Under the pieces are notes generated by a model that was not told where the DNA came from, ran no database searches, and saw only the letters and a list, made by a program, of their open reading frames with translations. From contig JAQGDQ010000128.1 of NCBI GenBank assembly GCA_030141605.1, forward strand, positions 124,001 to 188,000: DNA of 64,000 nt, written 5' to 3'. The stretch is from Tubiluchus corallicola. Taxonomy: Eukaryota > Priapulida > Priapulimorpha > Priapulimorphida > Tubiluchidae. The translations under genes were made by a program, and so were the position numbers. Below, piece by piece: positions 23,858-37,800 of this stretch (position 1 is the first letter of the stretch; the number at the start of each line of letters is the position of its first letter).

Positions 23858-26689
23858 ATGTGATACATGCGCACTGATTATAAATTTGTAGTCTTTCAAG
23901 CCGTTTAGTTCTTTGGTGCTTCTGAACGTGAGTGATTGCATAATCAGTTATGAAGTAAAAACATATGGCGATTTTCGCATGAAATTATCTTCAATGTAAA
24001 ACACTTCATCGAAAGTGCTGTAGCAAATTCGTAACAAAATTCCGTCTGATACATATTGATAGTTAAAAAGGATGACCAATAAACAGCTTGATGCAGTAAA
24101 TCGTTCACTTCAATAGAAACGACGACACATTTAGTAAAACTTAAATTAAATGACTTAAATCATTATTACATAATGTTACCCTATACACAAATTAGTCTAT
24201 AATAATGAGTGCAGCATGTACAGTATGTCGCGTCATTTTTAAAGCGTCATTTGATAAATTACCTCGATTTACAAGATCACCGTACTTAATTTTATAAATA
24301 ATTAATGATTCACACAACCCATTTGTCACCCTGCAGTATATTCTTCCGATCTCCAATAACACGGCAAAGTATTGCTGCAGATATATAGCCGTGGTCTAAT
24401 TTCCTGACAACTTTACTCCGAACTCCTAGCAATACACGCATTACTCGTAATTGACCGTAACTCCTCATGAGAAGAAGGACGATTAAATCCTTCTTGTAAT
24501 AAAATCATCAAATAATGCTTTTCTACTTCCCTGACATCTTAATAGTTACAGTTTACAGCCCCCCGTAACAGAGTTCGGCAGTCTCCTTAAGTGAACAACC
24601 ACTTGAACAAATAATACAACAGCATACAATTCAAATGTGTGGCTCTTTAGCCCTTCGTTATTATTGTTATTGTAGAATTAGTCGCTTATTAAGCAGATTT
24701 TTTAGATGCACGGATTCCAGAATCGAGCCCCGATGGTTGAGTTGATCCAGTTTCAAATGTGAAATAGGCTCCTTAAAGCGATTTTGAAGCAAAACACTTA
24801 TTGTACAAGCTCCGTGGCATTAATTGAGCGAATCTTGTACTTTATGTTAGATTCTTATGTCCTGCATTATTTTAATTGTCTTCCTTATGATTTTCAGTTG
24901 CATAATAAACTATTATTAAGACGCCAGCACCTGTATTTTGTATCCCATTCTTCTTTCAATATAAGCTGACACGCGTGGGTTAAACTATGATAATGTTTTA
25001 CATATTTTTCGTCCAACAAACCCTATTTTGCCATCCTTTAAGATTGATTTTTGTTAAATAACGTCGTTTGACCGTTATGTTGGCATAGCTGGTCATTACT
25101 TTGAGAGCAAAATTTCCAATGAACCGACATAGGAACTTTCAACATTATGCAACATAATCAAGCAATGCAACTTTTATGGTAAATAAACTCGTCGGTTTAT
25201 TTTATCTTCTTTAAATTGACTGCATTTGTTAATTAGAGCTAGTATCTTAACCCACGCCAAAACAACGCCAGGATACGGATTTCATAAAAATTCTAATAGT
25301 TAATAATACTTTGCGTAATTAATAATACGTTCACGGCGCGGCACATAATCATGACTAATGATAAAATGGATTTTACACAAAATTAAAAAACTTTCTGGAT
25401 AGAAATTGTGAAAACGTGCATGTAGGGTTTTTGTTCACTGGGCCGCTTGCGTTTTTGGCATGTTTCCATCATCTAGCTCAGACAGTTTATGCTAAATCAA
25501 ATAAAAAGTTTGAAAAACTCTCATTGAACTACTTTGTGAAATGCTGGTTGAAAGGTGTTGGGCTGAATGACATTGCTTTGATAAATGAAGTAGCACTTTA
25601 AATAGCGTCGTGTCGGACGGCGGGAGCACTTTCACGGGTTACCTGCTTAGCATGAAGCTGATTTGTTTTCTTAAGCGTATGAAGACAAATGGATAGCGCT
25701 AGTGCGGTCAATAGTAAAGAATGTGGTCACTGGCAGCACAGTGAGTTGACACTGATAATGATCGTAGACACTGGTTACGGTAGCGGTTATGGTAAGGCAT
25801 ATAATATAATGGTAAGGTATGGTTATAAAATAATTTGAAGTAGTTTTTAAAGGAGTCTGTTTCTTCGTGAAATCAAGTTTGCATAATAAGTTTACAGTTA
25901 CAACGTTTTGTTTTAAAATTAAGTTTCGGCACCCTTTTCAAAGAACTTCTCAGGCCAATACTTGAAGATAAGAAGAAACAAATATCAAAGAAAATAAATA
26001 AAGTTGCGCAACGGAACAGTTGCAGTACGGTTGCATAAAGGCCCGCTTGGAGGAGTGTGGGAGGAAATATGAAATTCGATTATTCAGATAGAACAATAAA
26101 AATGCGTAAGTCCTAACACTTACTATGTGAACACTAATGTAAAGCAAACAGCCGTGATAATTATTGAAGCCTGTCTGTTCAACTTTTATTGTCTGTTGAC
26201 CCCTTCTTTGATGTTACGCATTTAGGTACAGTACCAAATCACAATAGCTTTTCTAAATTAGGTAATGTGTTATTATAGATCTAAACTCTACTAGTTGTAA
26301 ACTGCCAATATTAACGGCACATTCGAAATGATTAGCATCGACAGCACTACCGCATATAGCAAAGCCACTGTAAAGCTACTGTAAAACCACAAGAATTATT
26401 ATTAAGCTGCAGTTATGTAAGTGCATTCAGTCTATAATTATGATTAAATCGGTAACATCCGACTCACATGTGTAAATTTGTCTGCTATAACGGTATAACG
26501 GCGCTGATTTATGTCCTTTATTCGGCACAGATGAGCCCTTTAGTGACCGTGTGTCCCTGTCTGTCCGTTATGTGTGTGTCGCTTGTGTGTTAGTTACGCG
26601 GCCCAAGTGCTGCGGCATAACCCGAAATGTGATATAGCGTAAGAACCAGCATGGTCTCGGGAAGGTTTTAGGCTATTGTTAGTATACCA

Positions 26690-26760
26690 ACTTAGGCCAA
26701 CGCTGTCGCTCCCGCGCCCGCCGCCGCCCCACATCCAAACCATTGGCGCCTAAAACAACA
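26690..26760. other. Local GC-rich patch
   Basis: A GC-rich island (CTCCCGCGCCCGCCGCCGCC) in AT-rich DNA. No gene feature is attached to it; it may be part of an old repeat. Confidence 0.35.
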
Positions 26761-27091
26761 TTTTTGCTACATTCCGTACTCGTTAAATATGTCTTTTTAG
26801 AGATTTTTAGGGATTCCGAGTTGGAATATCAACGTGCCAAGTTCCCAACGCTCTAAACACTTATGCAAAACATAAAACACATACTAACATTAGAAGACAG
26901 GACAGTAAAAATCTGTTACATTACCTCTTCAAGTGGACACCTCCAAACAGTACTGGCTGTCTATTATCTATTAATGTCCATTATTATGTATTATCGTTTT
27001 TGTTTTTGTTTTATGGGATCAGTTCAATACCCTAGCCGAACGTGTAGCTGTTTTGCTGTTATTCCTTGAAGTGTATCTTGAAGTGCGCTCA

Positions 27092-27325
27092 AAACACTAA
27101 ATGTTCAAATGGATTATGTGTGTAAATAACCAAGTATGTCCAAATAACCGATGCGCCCAAACTACTTTGTATCCAAATGACTAATCAAAACTGTCTATGT
27201 CCAAATAAAGTATGCGTCCAAAATGTTCTGCGCTTAAAATGTCTGTGTCCAAATAACCTGTGCCTAAAATGTTTGTGTAAAATAATTTGCTTCTAAAACC
27301 CTGTGTCCAAAACGCTTGTAACAGA
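27092..27325. repeat. Degenerate minisatellite, about 15-20 bp units
   Basis: About a dozen variants of (G/A)TGTCCAAATAACC and (G/A)TGCCTAAAATGTTT follow one another with unequal spacing. No two units are identical. Confidence 0.7.
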
Positions 27326-28049
27326 TAATTTAAAACGATGGCAAAAACTGGAACTAAACTAAGCATTCCTAAACCTCATATAGGGTTACTACTCCCTTGG
27401 CTTGTTAGGTAATACATTTATGCTGTCTTAAATGCCACCTAGTTGAGTTATTTTGACTTTATTGCTGCGTTGGCGGCCATTTTGAATGACCTTGACCTTC
27501 AATAACATTAAAACACTATTTTTCTCCGAAGTGGATTTATGGGATTTCTAATAGGTTGTTCTGGACAATTTTCTGGGTGTCTGAGCAAAACTTCAGCCAT
27601 ACACTATTTTAATCCAGTTTATGCATTTTTGGGCTAATTTGACTGAACTATAATATTGGCACGCTTATGCAACATTTGTCGGTGCTGTTTTTTGAAACAC
27701 CCTGTAAAAGGACGTTTTATAGTTAATCAACTACAAACGTATACAGTTTCAACACCTGCAGAAAAGAGAAGCCAACAGTGCTTTATGGGTATTCAGAGAA
27801 TACGTGTTTACTGGATAAGTAATTATAGGCATCTATGAATATATCCATGCCACGTAAAACCTCTGGATTATGGATATGGATATGGGTATGAATGTGAAAT
27901 TTCATATCCTTGCCTAGCTCCTTAGTCGCTTAATCTTTGTTAATCACTTATACCAAACAAATGTTTCTAATTTAGTTAATTATTTTTAATCAATGCCTAA
28001 ATAATAGCGTGATAAACCACAGTTATTAAGCAAAATCTGAATGAAGGGA

Positions 28050-28125
28050 AAATGTGAAAAAGTAATGACTGAGTCTGGATTTGAACCAAGAAGCTATCAG
28101 TTTTGGCTTAACAAATTAATAATTA
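28050..28125 (-). repeat. tRNA-derived SINE fragment
   Basis: On the minus strand it contains a B-box-like GGTTCAAATCC followed by AGACTCAG. The same B-box and downstream word occur in the copy at 40192-40285, so both belong to one family. Confidence 0.45.
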
Positions 28126-29529
28126 TGGATATCTTTCATCCTATCTCGATCAAGTGTTGTCTCAGTACAGAATGATCGTTCAAAGTGTGGGGTTGTAGTT
28201 GTAGGAAACCATGCATTACTACATTGGGTTGGAAAATAATAGATTTTTATTTCACACATTTTAAAACCTGTTTAACAAAAACTAGCCTCTCATTTCTATT
28301 AAAAAAACAGAAAAAAGTAGTATTACAGTCAAGTGACCCCTTGTCTTTGTATATGTGCAACGCGTGGTTCTGACTACAAAAGAAATATGCTTGAACCACA
28401 TTTTCCTAATTCTGTAATCAAAGAATGGATTAATCACAGACTTATCAGGAATAGTGTCAGTGTTCAACTGTTCAACTTATTCTTATTGGCTTTTAACAGC
28501 TAAAAGCTTATTCACTTGATATAACAAGTGTGTATTAAGCGTTGGTAGGTTTTTGTCTTGGTAGTTTTTGTCTGATCTGGCAGTTATATAAGCATCCATT
28601 CTTTGTTCTCTTGTATAAGCTTTATGCTAATCTGCATAGTGTAAATCTTATATTACATACAAATTAGTTACCTTAATTAAATATCGAAATGTGAATATAC
28701 TTAAATTAAGAATCGGTAACATATTTGATTAGGTGTGCCATTGACCACCATTCCTATCTGCCTTTCTGCTAAATAAGTACAGAGGGTTAATGCGACATTA
28801 ATACCTACAGGTTTCTTTCTCGGCACGGATTTGGCTACTATTGTGAACGTGATTTCTTCTTTTACTGCCTAGTTGATTTCCCAGTCCTAAGCAGAAAAAC
28901 AATTTCTGTTTCTAGATTGAAAGTCACACAGCAAATTTCAATGCAAATAGCTGCGTTGAGTACAGTCGGTGGTTTAAGGATGCACGTTAACTATTACAAA
29001 TAATCCAATTTTTGATTGACATATGCTTCCAAAGGGTCTAAAATCGCCTGTAACTATCCCTCAATATAGACACAGTAATTACCTGGTAGGGACATTTTAT
29101 TTTAATGTAGGTAAGTGAGAACAAAACCAACCAGACAATTATATATGAATGTCATTTTCTCTCACACGCAAATTTTTCATTTCACAGATTTTGAGCAATT
29201 ATTCTCACAATATAATTAAAAATTTTACGACTCCACACAACAATACTGCTACTATCGAGCATCTTTTCAGCAAATGTCGCAATGGTGTCGTCTTGAAAAC
29301 AGCGAGGAAAATTTATAGTTTCTTCAAGAAACTAACACACATTATAGAATAGTGCTTCGCTGGCACGAGGATTTTGTACAGCATTCGTCAAACACAGAAA
29401 ATTGTCAAGGAAAAATCTTGTCATTTAGCAAATCATACATTGTGTACGTTACTAACGCTTTCAAATGCCGCATCAATAATTTGAGTGTTTTATGCACATC
29501 ATTTCTTCAACGGTTTTTATAAGTCAGTG

Positions 29530-29672
29530 ACTAAGCAAACCAAAAAGACAACAATTAGAAAATCAGCAAACGAATAATTAACCAAACAGCCGAGAATAGC
29601 CGATGGCAAATAGCCAAACGAACGAACAAACAAGCAATCAAGCAAAACAAAACAAGCAAACAACTAAACGTA
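29530..29672. repeat. Degenerate CAAA/AAGCAAAC repeat
   Basis: A-rich cryptic simplicity, with repeated AACAAGCAAAC and CGAACGAACAAAC words. Confidence 0.6.
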
Positions 29673-30214
29673 GATGAAACTGCTTATACTATAAAATTAG
29701 TAATAATATAAACGCGATAATACCAAACGTAAATCACACCTGAAATTGTTCAAAGACTGAAAGTATTACGTGAAATACTGTAGGCAAATTCGTTTCAGTT
29801 TTTGTATGTTGCAGCATAGATACAAAATAGCGAGAACTGATTTGAAACTAGCATTTTGGTTTTAGTATAAAAAGCTAACTACGCTTACAACTAAACGTAT
29901 AACTAAGCTTAAAATATTAATTACTACACTCATAAAAATAAAAGCTTTCTTTAGGCTGTCACAAGTACAGGTCGTATTATTTATTGTTCTGCTTATTATA
30001 CCCCAATGACGTATCTAGGAAACAGTGCGCTCTCCTCATACTTTTAAACTTGTAAATAGTGTTATGCACTATGGCTTCATGGAGAATAGTAGTAGTAAAA
30101 AGCATATATGCACTTCATAAAAAGTCCTACTGGAGTAATAAAAACTGCGAACGATACAAAAGTGCATAAAAACCCATAAACCCATAAATCAAATAATTCA
30201 AGTCAATCTATACA

Positions 30215-30290
30215 AGGTACTCATAGTATTATTGAAAGAAACAATTTTTTACAAACATTAAAACCTTTTTTAAAAGTATATGGTTAATTT
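30215..30290 (-). mobile_element. Penelope-like element 3' tail fragment
   Basis: GGTACTCATAGTATTATTGA followed by AAGAAACAATTTTTTA matches the tail at 55191-55240 (GGTACTCCATGATATCGTGA, then AAGAAACAACTTTTATT), in the same orientation. Only the tail is left. Confidence 0.42.
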
Positions 30291-31604
30291 CGAAACAAAA
30301 TGACTGTCTATTAAGAAAACTCCATGCAGTCACTATTCTTTATTTCTGAAACAGCAAAAGAGACTTGTTGATATGCGAGGATAAGGTTAAACGCGTATAT
30401 TTATAATGCAGGGAAGTAATACGTGTATTTTATCGTGCCGCTTACTCTATAAAAAACTAAAATTAATGGGTATTGATATTTCAACATCAAAATTTATGTT
30501 ATTTTAAGATTAGCATGTATATGCTTCTGAATTCATATACTATTTTGTCTAAGGAAATTTTGCTTTCGTTACACGTTTTCTAAACAGTATCTATTTGCCG
30601 TGGTGTTTTTTTTTCATGAATTAAGATACGAATATAGCGATATAATTTATGGCGGTCTTTTTGTGTAATAACCTCTAATATTTCGCTAAGCTAATGCACG
30701 AATATAAGGAAATACAAAAACCAAAATAATACAGTAGACCATATAAAAATGCTGCAAGTTAACACAAGCTAACATAATCATGTTAAAAAAGGCAAAGCAA
30801 TGTAAAATGAGTGATTGAATGAGCGAGCGAATGACCAAGCTTTGAACGGAGAGAAAGGGGATGAAAAAAGGCGGTGATTGAGTGCATGAGAATGCCAATA
30901 AATATACAATACTTTGAATAAATATGTAATTTCATGTTAATAATTTGCATTGTTAATGGTATCAGAAGTATTGTTCCTAGCTGTTTTATTCCTTAGCGAA
31001 ACATTGGGGCTTAATACAACAATATTTCCAAATGGTAAATCGCGTAGTTAATTCTTTCGATACAATTATGAGATTGAATCACACACCCACACTAAATTCT
31101 AGTCTAGCATAATTGACAATGTCTGAGGTAGCCTAGTTTCCAGTATTCACACTGACCTAGCGATTAACATCAGCACTTTGATAAAGTGCTTAGTCTGATA
31201 ATGACACTTTCTTAAAACTCGCCGATAACTTATTCTGTTTACACGCTGAATTGCAGAAACAGAATTAGCAAGCAAACCTTTCGTGTTCCACTCAAAAAGA
31301 ACTCCAGGCAAGATAATAATGCTTAAATTTTCATCAATTTTTTCCAGTTTTACGTCATATGAAAACTGGTGTTGCTACAATCGACTCCAAAAGCGCCTGG
31401 GCATGTCTTACTGGTGAGTTGTCTTGTTAGCATTCACTGCACATGGATTTTAGCAGTGGCGATAAAATGTTTGCTGATGTCCCCGTTCACTATTCCTAAT
31501 TTAAGAGAAAGATGTAAAGATTTGGTGGAACGATATAAAGATTTCGTTAGTAACTAATACATATATGATAGTACAGAGACCTAATATGTAAAATTCGTGT
31601 GCTG

Positions 31605-31855
31605 GAAATAAGAGAAAGAGGGAAGGGAGACAGGAAGAGCGAGAGTGAGACTTACAGAGAAAGAGAGAAAGAGGGAGAGGGGGATACACAGAAAAAGGAG
31701 GAAACGAGGGGGAGAGGGAGAACGAAAGGGAAACACAGGAAATGAAAAACAGATAGGAAAGGAGAAGGGGAGAGATGGAGAGAGAGAAAGGGGTGAGACA
31801 CAGAGAAAGTGAGCGAGAGAGCGGGAGAGAGAAAGAAGATAGAAAGTACCACGAG
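31605..31855. repeat. Purine-rich (GA)n-type tract
   Basis: AGAGAGAAAGAGGGAGAGG-type sequence over about 250 bp. The minus-strand open frames rich in S, F and P here are artefacts. Confidence 0.85.
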
Positions 31856-32520
31856 TAGAATGGTTACTTGTCCAATTGGTAATATATTAAGTGGCTAAAT
31901 TACATTGCCAATTACCGTAATCTTTATAATAAATCTGCCAACTTTGAAAGATTGTCGTTAGGCAGCAAAATGTTCGATTACCATTTTAATGGTATTACCA
32001 TAGTCCAGCTTTACTGATGCAACGTCAATGCCTAGCGCTAAGCCATGCATCAGACTTTCAAGATAATTGAATGCTAATCACAGTAGATTTATCAGAAGAC
32101 AATGTCTTTAAATGTCTCGCATTTTTTACGATTTTGTTATACTAATCAAGCCTGCTCCATATTCGTATTATTCATTTTATTGCGGGAGTAGAAGTTTGCT
32201 GCAGAACTGCTCTCATTACACGTACTCGGAGAGCAATTGTTTAATTGTCATCAGTTGGTCTGCAAGAAAATGTTACTGTTTCAAACGTCAGAGAGACAAG
32301 ACATTAAACAAAACAAAAAATGTTGGAAGATATGTTTAATTCGGAAAAGCACTTTTGAAGGGAATTTCAGTTTGATTAAAAAAATCACTACTAACACACA
32401 AAAAAGAAATGCTATGTATTGTGTACATTACTTGTACAATACAATATACAATACTTGTATATTTTGAGATTTCTGACTAAATGAAAGTTGATGTAATTTC
32501 TCTTAATAGTTAGAATTAAT

Positions 32521-32549
32521 ATTATTGTTATTATTACTATCATCATCGT

Positions 32550-32592
<43 letters not shown>

Positions 32593-32602
32593 ACCACCAC
32601 GC
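32521..32602. repeat. Triplet microsatellite (ATT/ATC/GTC/GCC/ACC)
   Basis: A stepwise change of a single triplet repeat: TTATTACTATCATC, (GTC)n, (GCC)n, then (ACC)n. Confidence 0.9.
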
Positions 32603-34717
32603 AATTACAATGCAATTGCTATTCATGCAATTATAGCTATATGGCATACATATAATGTATTACTACGTTCATGTAATATGTTCTATGTGCATCATGACTT
32701 TTATGTTATATGTGTATATGTAATTTACTTTGAGCTTAACAGTGCGCTAGTATGTTCAGTTTACTATAAGGCCATTTTGAATTAGGTCCCTGACAATATC
32801 TATATACATTTTAATTACATTTTGTCTCCTTTCTGCAGGATCTCACGCTTGTAGATCATCATTTTAATGCTCATGTCCGAGGAAGTAATTTTGGTAGTAC
32901 TTGTTGATAACAATATAAACATCATACAGCGTTTAAACCATATTTTAAAATGCTTTGCTCATCTAATTTTGAAAACTAATAGTTAGAGAACTTTGGTTGC
33001 CAATTTCTTTTGCTATAAAAACAGAAAAATGGCTCAGTGAAATATACGCAGATGTATCTTTGCACTGATTTCTTCTGCTTAACCGTACAGAACTTTTCAC
33101 TTTGGCACTGAGCCTGATTTCATTCTCATTGCTATTTGCTCATTATCGAGCATTTTTCGCATTTGCCTAATATACATGTACCTAAACTTGGCTACCACAG
33201 AAAATAAACCGTGCTTTGCATATAACAACTTATTCACGAAATTAATATTGTAAACACTTTCTCATCCCCAAACTTACCATAAATAACCATCCACTACTAG
33301 AACTTAGTTTTATCTGCCTTGAGACATACTTGAAAAGTTACTATTCTAAACAGACCCGCAGAAGGCTTGAGCCCTTCTGTAACTAAGTTGCAACAACTTT
33401 GACTCCATATATTTGCAGTTAGGCCCTACTCTATTGTTTAATATTTACACGTAAATGACTTACTTCCCTTCGTGAGATAATTGTAGTCTTATACCGATGT
33501 TTTCCGAAGCCAGAACGTAAATCGAGACAATTGCCGACTAACCGAAACCGATAGCAGTCAAAATGATACCTCTTACAATAGACACCGAATTCAACCAAAT
33601 GTCACGTAGGTCTACTACCAATGCTGAATAGCTGTAGTGGGTCTAGAATGTAGCTGATTAACAATTTAATCCTCTAAGATGAGACCTTAAACGTCACATG
33701 TGTCTTAGCAATTTTCAGCTAAGACCATGTCCTTCCTTCATACTATAAACAGCTAAGGGGGAAATGTCAGCTAAAATCGACTAAAAGGCGGTTTCGTGGC
33801 ACGGCTTAACGTTGATTTTGAAGCGGACAGGTTCGCAAAACTTTAAGCAGAAATTGCACGTCAAATGTTCTGCTAGCACCACCTACTAACAAATAAAGAA
33901 AACCATGTCTTCGTGTTATTTAGAGATTCGCCGATATTGAGGATATGACGCAAAACGAAACTGAGTTTACTTGCAAATACGTATAGATTGGCAATGTATG
34001 TTTTTCGGTTTAGTTTTTACAGCAATCAGTATAAGTCAATGTGGACATTTCGATAGTTCACTGATAGACAACAATGGAGTCTTGCTTGTGTTAAATTAGA
34101 AGGTTTAGCCAAGCAATTTTCTGTTGACAATGTTTGACAATTAACAAAAATATTGGTAGCATCTTAAAATGTGCTAGGAAGAATATAACTTTGTTTTACA
34201 TACAAAGTCGGTTTATATTACATATAAAGAACATTCGTCCACAAGAGACTATTCAATCGACTAAAAATTATATCAACCACAAACTAAAACAATAAATGAA
34301 GGATTAGATCTACAGCAAGTTTAAAACTATGCGATTGTTAAAAAAACAATAAAATACCAATTTCCTCTGATTATATAAAAATGCAGTATAAATAAAAAAT
34401 ATTAATTTTATTAACAAGAAAATGTTTGTAAATATTTCTTAACTTTGCGTGAGAAAATAGCAAGTGTATGCGACGTTCTAATGCCATTATTAAGATCTTT
34501 CTAGAGTTGTTTATAGGTTTTACATGAATTCCGTATTTCAAGCTCTATTGTTCGCTATTGTGCACAATAATAAACTTAAAAATATGTATCACCTAATTAA
34601 CAACGATCCTGTCCTTCGAAACGAGGTGCGACTTCGGAACGAGATTGCCTCATTCAGGCAAGTGTTAAACAGGTTAGCGTCTCGCTGCGTTAGGCAACTG
34701 GAATATTCATCAGTGTA

Positions 34718-36152
34718 GGGCGCGAAGTAGGCCACCAGCCGATGTAGGGCAGTTGCGCTAAAGCGCATGCGCTGAATTTGCCGAAAACCAGTGCCGTACC
34801 TGGGCAGCCCAAGTAACCCACCGGGTAATTTCTCTCGCTCTTTTAATTTTGCGTCGAGAATTTTGTCAGATTTTAAAATTCTGTGAAAGTCTCTTCATTT
34901 TATTAAAAATCGTGCTTGTTGAGCTGAGTTGCAGTCAGTTTTGCGTCATGAAAACTTACTATACCAGATGTTTAACTCACACCAGCATGCATTACATAGA
35001 TATTGCTTTGCCCTAACGTACGTGGTTCGCTAGATCGTTTACCACACTTTTACGACTCTTACTTTTTTTCGTCTACTACGAGACAAAATAAAAAATGACG
35101 TACGTTAAATCAATATCGGAATCGCGTTAAAAATTATTATTACTAAATAAATAAGAACAACGGACGCTGTCACTAAGGTTAACGGGGCTCAATTCGTGAC
35201 ATGTCTCTAGTGCCCTACTTAAGTAGCCCATGTACGGCGTGCCCCACTAGGGCTAGCTTACGTTCTTCATTCTACATGTCTGGACTTAAAAACTGCCTTG
35301 TAGTGCATAAGACAGTCCAAAATGACCTATCCCTTCTCGATATGCCATCGGCAGAAGCATACACTAAAAGCCAGTAGTACAGGTTCTTTACTAAGATGTT
35401 CAGGAATCCTGGTAAGCATCCTATATTAATGGATACGATAAATAAATGTCAGGCCGCAGCAACCGCTGTATATACATACATCAAAAGTACCACGCTGAGA
35501 TGAGACCCTGCAATTGAGGATAAGCAAAAGAGAGTACAGGGATGTAATGTGTCAACCTCTAGTAGGATAGTTACGTACAATCAGTTACGTACAATCAACC
35601 CCCAGTAGGATAGTTACGTTACTTTTCAATCCGGATTTTGTGGGTCATCCTATATATTCAAATAGGACGGCACCTGTTCGTGAACTCGAAAGAGTTTCCT
35701 GGACAAAAGCCAGAATATCAGATCATAAATTGGCTATGGGAAGTGGAAGGTAGAGAAATACCCGTAAGGACAGGAGGTTTTGCGACTGCCGTACTAACGA
35801 ACCAAGGCTTGTTCAAGACGAAGATGTTTTTTGCAATTGTGCGAAGTATGACCCGGTCAGACAACTACCGAGGTTCTCTGATATTGATGTGTCATCCATC
35901 AGCTATATTCCGACATAACTGTTACATGTAGGACTGATAATGCAATGTAAAATATATTAATTATATTACTGCACTCTGTTTAATGCAATTTTAGCACTTG
36001 TATGATCGTCAATGTACAAATGTTTTGGAGAAAATTTTGAACTAACTTAATTTTCCGTGTATATACCCTGATTAAGTGTAATAATAGGTGATGGTCAATA
36101 AATTACTTACGGCATTTGCCCTATTTCGGCTAGTGTGTCCTACTCCGCGCCC
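34718..36152. mobile_element. DNA-transposon-like element with about 35-bp terminal inverted repeats
   Basis: The left end (34718-34751) begins GGGCGCGAAGTAGGCCACC. The right end, read in reverse complement (36152-36117), begins GGGCGCGGAGTAGGACACA. Both continue with AGCCGA...TAGGGCA. The 1,435-bp element contains an internal CTACTTAAGTAG palindrome next to GCCCTA/TAGGGC pairs (35210-35265) and a 97-codon open frame (35638-35931) without a recognised domain. The family is not recognised, and a target duplication could not be fixed. Confidence 0.62.
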
Positions 36153-36357
36153 GACAATTAGGATATATTTAATAAGAATTTGCGCTAATAATTTTTTCCG
36201 CGTTACCTCTTAAAAATATATATTGTTTCTCTTATCAAACATTTGACATATATAAGAGGGATTGGTTATCAACTGACTTATACACTTCTTTCAGGAAGTT
36301 GTATTATATCTAGTGTAACTATACTTTGCAATTAGGCTTTAAACAATGAACAGCTTC

Positions 36358-37800
36358 TTTATTAAAAGTCCTGATGTTAATAGATATGCTTCATCTGTTC
36401 TTTTTTAGCGTGCAAATAATGGCACTGTTCAGGGTCTACCTGCATTTGGTTGCACTGAAACAACATGCCGGCGCTTTTTGCATCTTCAACAAACTTGCTA
36501 TTTACTACATCATAATTTTTAGATCTTAGCAGGTATGAAGTCATGTCCCACAGCTCTGTGAGAGAGTTATTTTGTTTTAAACCCATAGCTTTCGTCAACT
36601 CTTTTAAAATTGAATTGCTCGATATCATTATTACCTATTTCAGCTGGTCCAGTCGTATTGCTAAACTACGGGTTTTTATGGACCCTGGGCATGGTGTAAG
36701 GCACACATTAGTATCAGTATCAGTATCTACTAACGGTATCAACACTCAGATCAATATAAAATAGTTAAGTCATAATTGAGTCATAATTAATTAAGATTTT
36801 ATCACAAAGCTCATACATAGAATTTGCAAAGTCAGTGCCTGATGCTTTGAGTTGCTTATAACAAAAACAACGTAATTTCTTGTTTCTGTCTACATTTACC
36901 TCTCAATAGACAGGGTTTCAATTATATTATTGTCCACACGTTCTTTAATTTCCAATTCCTTCCTATGGCTAGACGAGATGCTTGACTAGACATACAACAT
37001 GAGACTGCTGACTTGCCACACAGTCTGCCCTTTCTGTACATTCGTTCTAGCCGTCAATCTCAAATTCAGCATTGGAGAAGATTTATTTATTTTGCCTCAG
37101 TTATACACAAGACGTCAATGCCACTGAAGAGTAAGCTGTCGTGCACACTTGGGGATTTGTTTAAAATTGTATTTATGATTAAATATGCAATAACACACTT
37201 GTTGTTGTTTACCTGCCGGAGTTGACTAGTTTTTCTCCGTCAAAAGTTTCATTTTCTGCATTCCGAGAGGCTAGTGATTTCCGACAAGTTTTCATCTGCA
37301 TTCAGTTATATGTGGATTTAAACTAATATATTAAAGTTTAGTTCGCTAATCGGACTTTAATTGGCTTACTTGCAAACGCATTATTGAATGTTAGCTGGCT
37401 TCTAATTGATTCCGACCATGGCCTGCCGTACCAGTATGTAGAAAGTACTGGTATGGTGTTATTGAGAGTACTTGCTCCGGTCCTCTATATTGCTATAAAT
37501 GTTGAATGATTATACTGTTTTTAATCGCAGTATCTCGATGAAATGAGAGCCAAGCTTCTATTAAGTGGGAAACTTTCCCCGTAGTAACTTAATTCAGACA
37601 GACAATCATAATAATCTTCCTCAGCACCGTCTGAATTATTAAGACCATTTAAGTTGTACACATGTTCTATCTGCGTTGCAATTTCCTGTTGTGGCTGCAT
37701 TAGTGTGAAACTTAAGAAAGCATTACCTTCAAATAGCGAGTAGTAGCTAAGGTCCGGCAAACTGTACGTATCATGTCCATGGGGGGCACATCCAAGTATT
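36358..37800 (-). CDS. Candidate minus-strand multi-exon gene, unrecognised product
   Basis: Several coding-like pieces occur in order on the minus strand. They are: an open stretch at 37800-37503 rich in Y, S, D and E (ends in TAA); a possible exon 37295-37213 with donor GGCAG|GTAAAC; a possible exon 36968-36900 joining it in phase (HRKELEIKERVDNNIIETLS); a stretch at 36854-36766 (ASGTDFANSMYELCDKIL); and an 83-codon frame (36628-36377) ending in TAA with AATAAA only about 15 nt later (36363-36358). The first two junctions fit in phase but the later ones do not join cleanly. No family is recognised. It could be a decayed gene or a chance series of open frames. Confidence 0.3.

Larger units (their letters stand above)
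21820..36350. other. Long gene-poor stretch between DH31 and the receptor locus
   Basis: No gene is supported on either strand for about 14.5 kb. It holds several small repeats that are listed separately. One exon-like piece (31348-31413) has a strong acceptor and a GTGAGT donor and is open in two frames, but no partner exon could be identified. Confidence 0.5.

Noticed and set aside
24713-24760. tRNA-like sequence around GAATCGAGCCCCG
   Set aside because: Only a weak B-box on the minus strand; no A box or stem pairing.
31348-31413. Exon-like 66-nt piece with strong acceptor TTTTTTCCAG and donor CTG|GTGAGT
   Set aside because: Open in two frames but no partner exon or family; recorded only as a possible stray exon.
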